NCBI GenBank assembly: GCA_022828145.1
Contig: JAJEJA010000020.1
Span: 1-32,012 of the forward strand
Direction of reading: 5' to 3'
From: Candidatus Poribacteria bacterium
GTDB taxonomy: Bacteria > Poribacteria > WGA-4E > WGA-3G
Length of the DNA: 32,012 nt
Below the pieces are notes generated by a model. That model saw only the letters and a program-made list of their open reading frames with translations. It ran no database searches and had not been told where the DNA came from. Positions 31,701-32,012 of this stretch are shown piece by piece. Position 1 is the stretch's first letter, and each line of letters starts with the position of its first letter. Position numbers and translations under genes: made by a program.

Positions 31701-32012
31701 ATGCAAACCGATAAAAAACATACGCGCAGAACATACAAATACAAAATACGCAACCATCCAAAGAACAAGCGATTCGGCAATATGATGGATGATCTTGCTG
31801 ATGTCCATAACCATTTTGTGCGTCTTGAACAACGCTATTATCGCATCTATGGCAAATATGCTGGCAGATACAAACTTCAACCCCACCTTACCAAGTTGTT
31901 GCATACCACACACAAACATTGGGCGTGGATACCCAGAGACACTCTTGACGAAGTTATTATCCGTATTGATACCGCTTATCAAAGAATGTTCGACGGGCTT
32001 GGTGGTAGACCT
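31701..32012 (+). CDS. tnpB: TnpB-like (IS200/IS605 OrfB) protein, 3' part outside the window
   Basis: An open frame of 104 codons runs from ATG at 31701 to the window end without a stop. It begins MQTDKKHTRRTYKYKIRNHP, has 'HFVRLEQRYYRIYGKYAGRY' in the middle and then 'VIIRIDTAYQRMFDGL'. These match the N-terminal helix-turn-helix region of TnpB/OrfB proteins (Y-K-x-R-x-x-P, then 'xLqRLdrAyqrFF'). TnpB is an RNA-guided nuclease of IS200/IS605-type elements. The RuvC and zinc-ribbon parts would lie beyond position 32012, so activity cannot be judged. The first codon is preceded by a stop and a weak ribosome site, and by a strong promoter at 31622. No tnpA is in view. Confidence 0.75.
   Translation, partial: MQTDKKHTRRTYKYKIRNHPKNKRFGNMMDDLADVHNHFVRLEQRYYRIYGKYAGRYKLQPHLTKLLHTTHKHWAWIPRDTLDEVIIRIDTAYQRMFDGLGGRP

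Noticed and set aside
31644..31982. 112-residue minus-strand frame
   Set aside because: It lies opposite the TnpB-like frame, which has the recognisable motifs and the promoter.

Overview
The window looks like part of the chromosome of an uncultivated Gram-negative bacterium with moderate to low GC. The closest match I can suggest from gene content is the Candidatus Poribacteria or related Planctomycetota-adjacent lineages. The reasons are three separate phytanoyl-CoA dioxygenase (PhyH) paralogues, a Cys-type sulfatase, large WD40 proteins, a LarA/DUF2088 protein, a DUF362 protein and a very high load of short interspersed hairpin repeats. The taxonomic call is inference; there is no rRNA or marker gene here to prove it.

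Layout. 1-1930: a CRISPR locus without cas genes. It holds 16 identical 37-nt repeats, then about 600 bp of repeat-rich DNA bounded by terminal inverted repeats that seems to split the array, then one more identical repeat and two repeats of a variant type. 2236-2457: a C-terminal remnant that resembles DUF5694. 2466-7856 (all minus): sulfatase, TIM-barrel sugar isomerase-like protein, UbiA-type prenyltransferase, UbiX and a LarA-like protein. UbiX overlaps the LarA-like gene by GTGA. 7956-8444: a MITE-like element. 8772-9929 (+): PhyH 1. 10097-12418 (minus): a GT4 glycosyltransferase and an anchored protein with a triplicated motif. 12816-14375 (+): a solitary OLD-like ATPase-TOPRIM protein. 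14883-19465 (+): a CBM9-like lipoprotein and two 14-repeat WD40 proteins. 19668-21750 (+): DUF362 and PhyH 2.

22051-28675 (+) is a coherent operon: an RsbW-type kinase, an RsbV-type STAS protein, a GAF-GAF-PP2C phosphatase, a DUF58 protein, a small membrane protein with a duplicated soluble tail, and a BatA-like VWA membrane protein. It looks like a partner-switching signalling module whose neighbours are VWA proteins rather than a sigma factor. 28734-31375 (+): PhyH 3, a 67-residue protein, RNase PH and RdgB. 31568-32012: an omegaRNA-like double hairpin, a consensus promoter overlapping a palindrome, and the N-terminal part of a TnpB-like protein cut by the window edge.

The most interesting signals are these. 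(a) CRISPR spacers that can be oriented all read antisense to the presumed transcript, including one that reproduces a tRNA 3' end and one that encodes a tyrosine-recombinase motif. (b) The partner-switch/DUF58/BatA operon. (c) A roughly helically phased cluster of six GTAC sites in front of the lipoprotein gene. (d) Families of covarying hairpin repeats and MITE-like elements with a shared terminal sequence.
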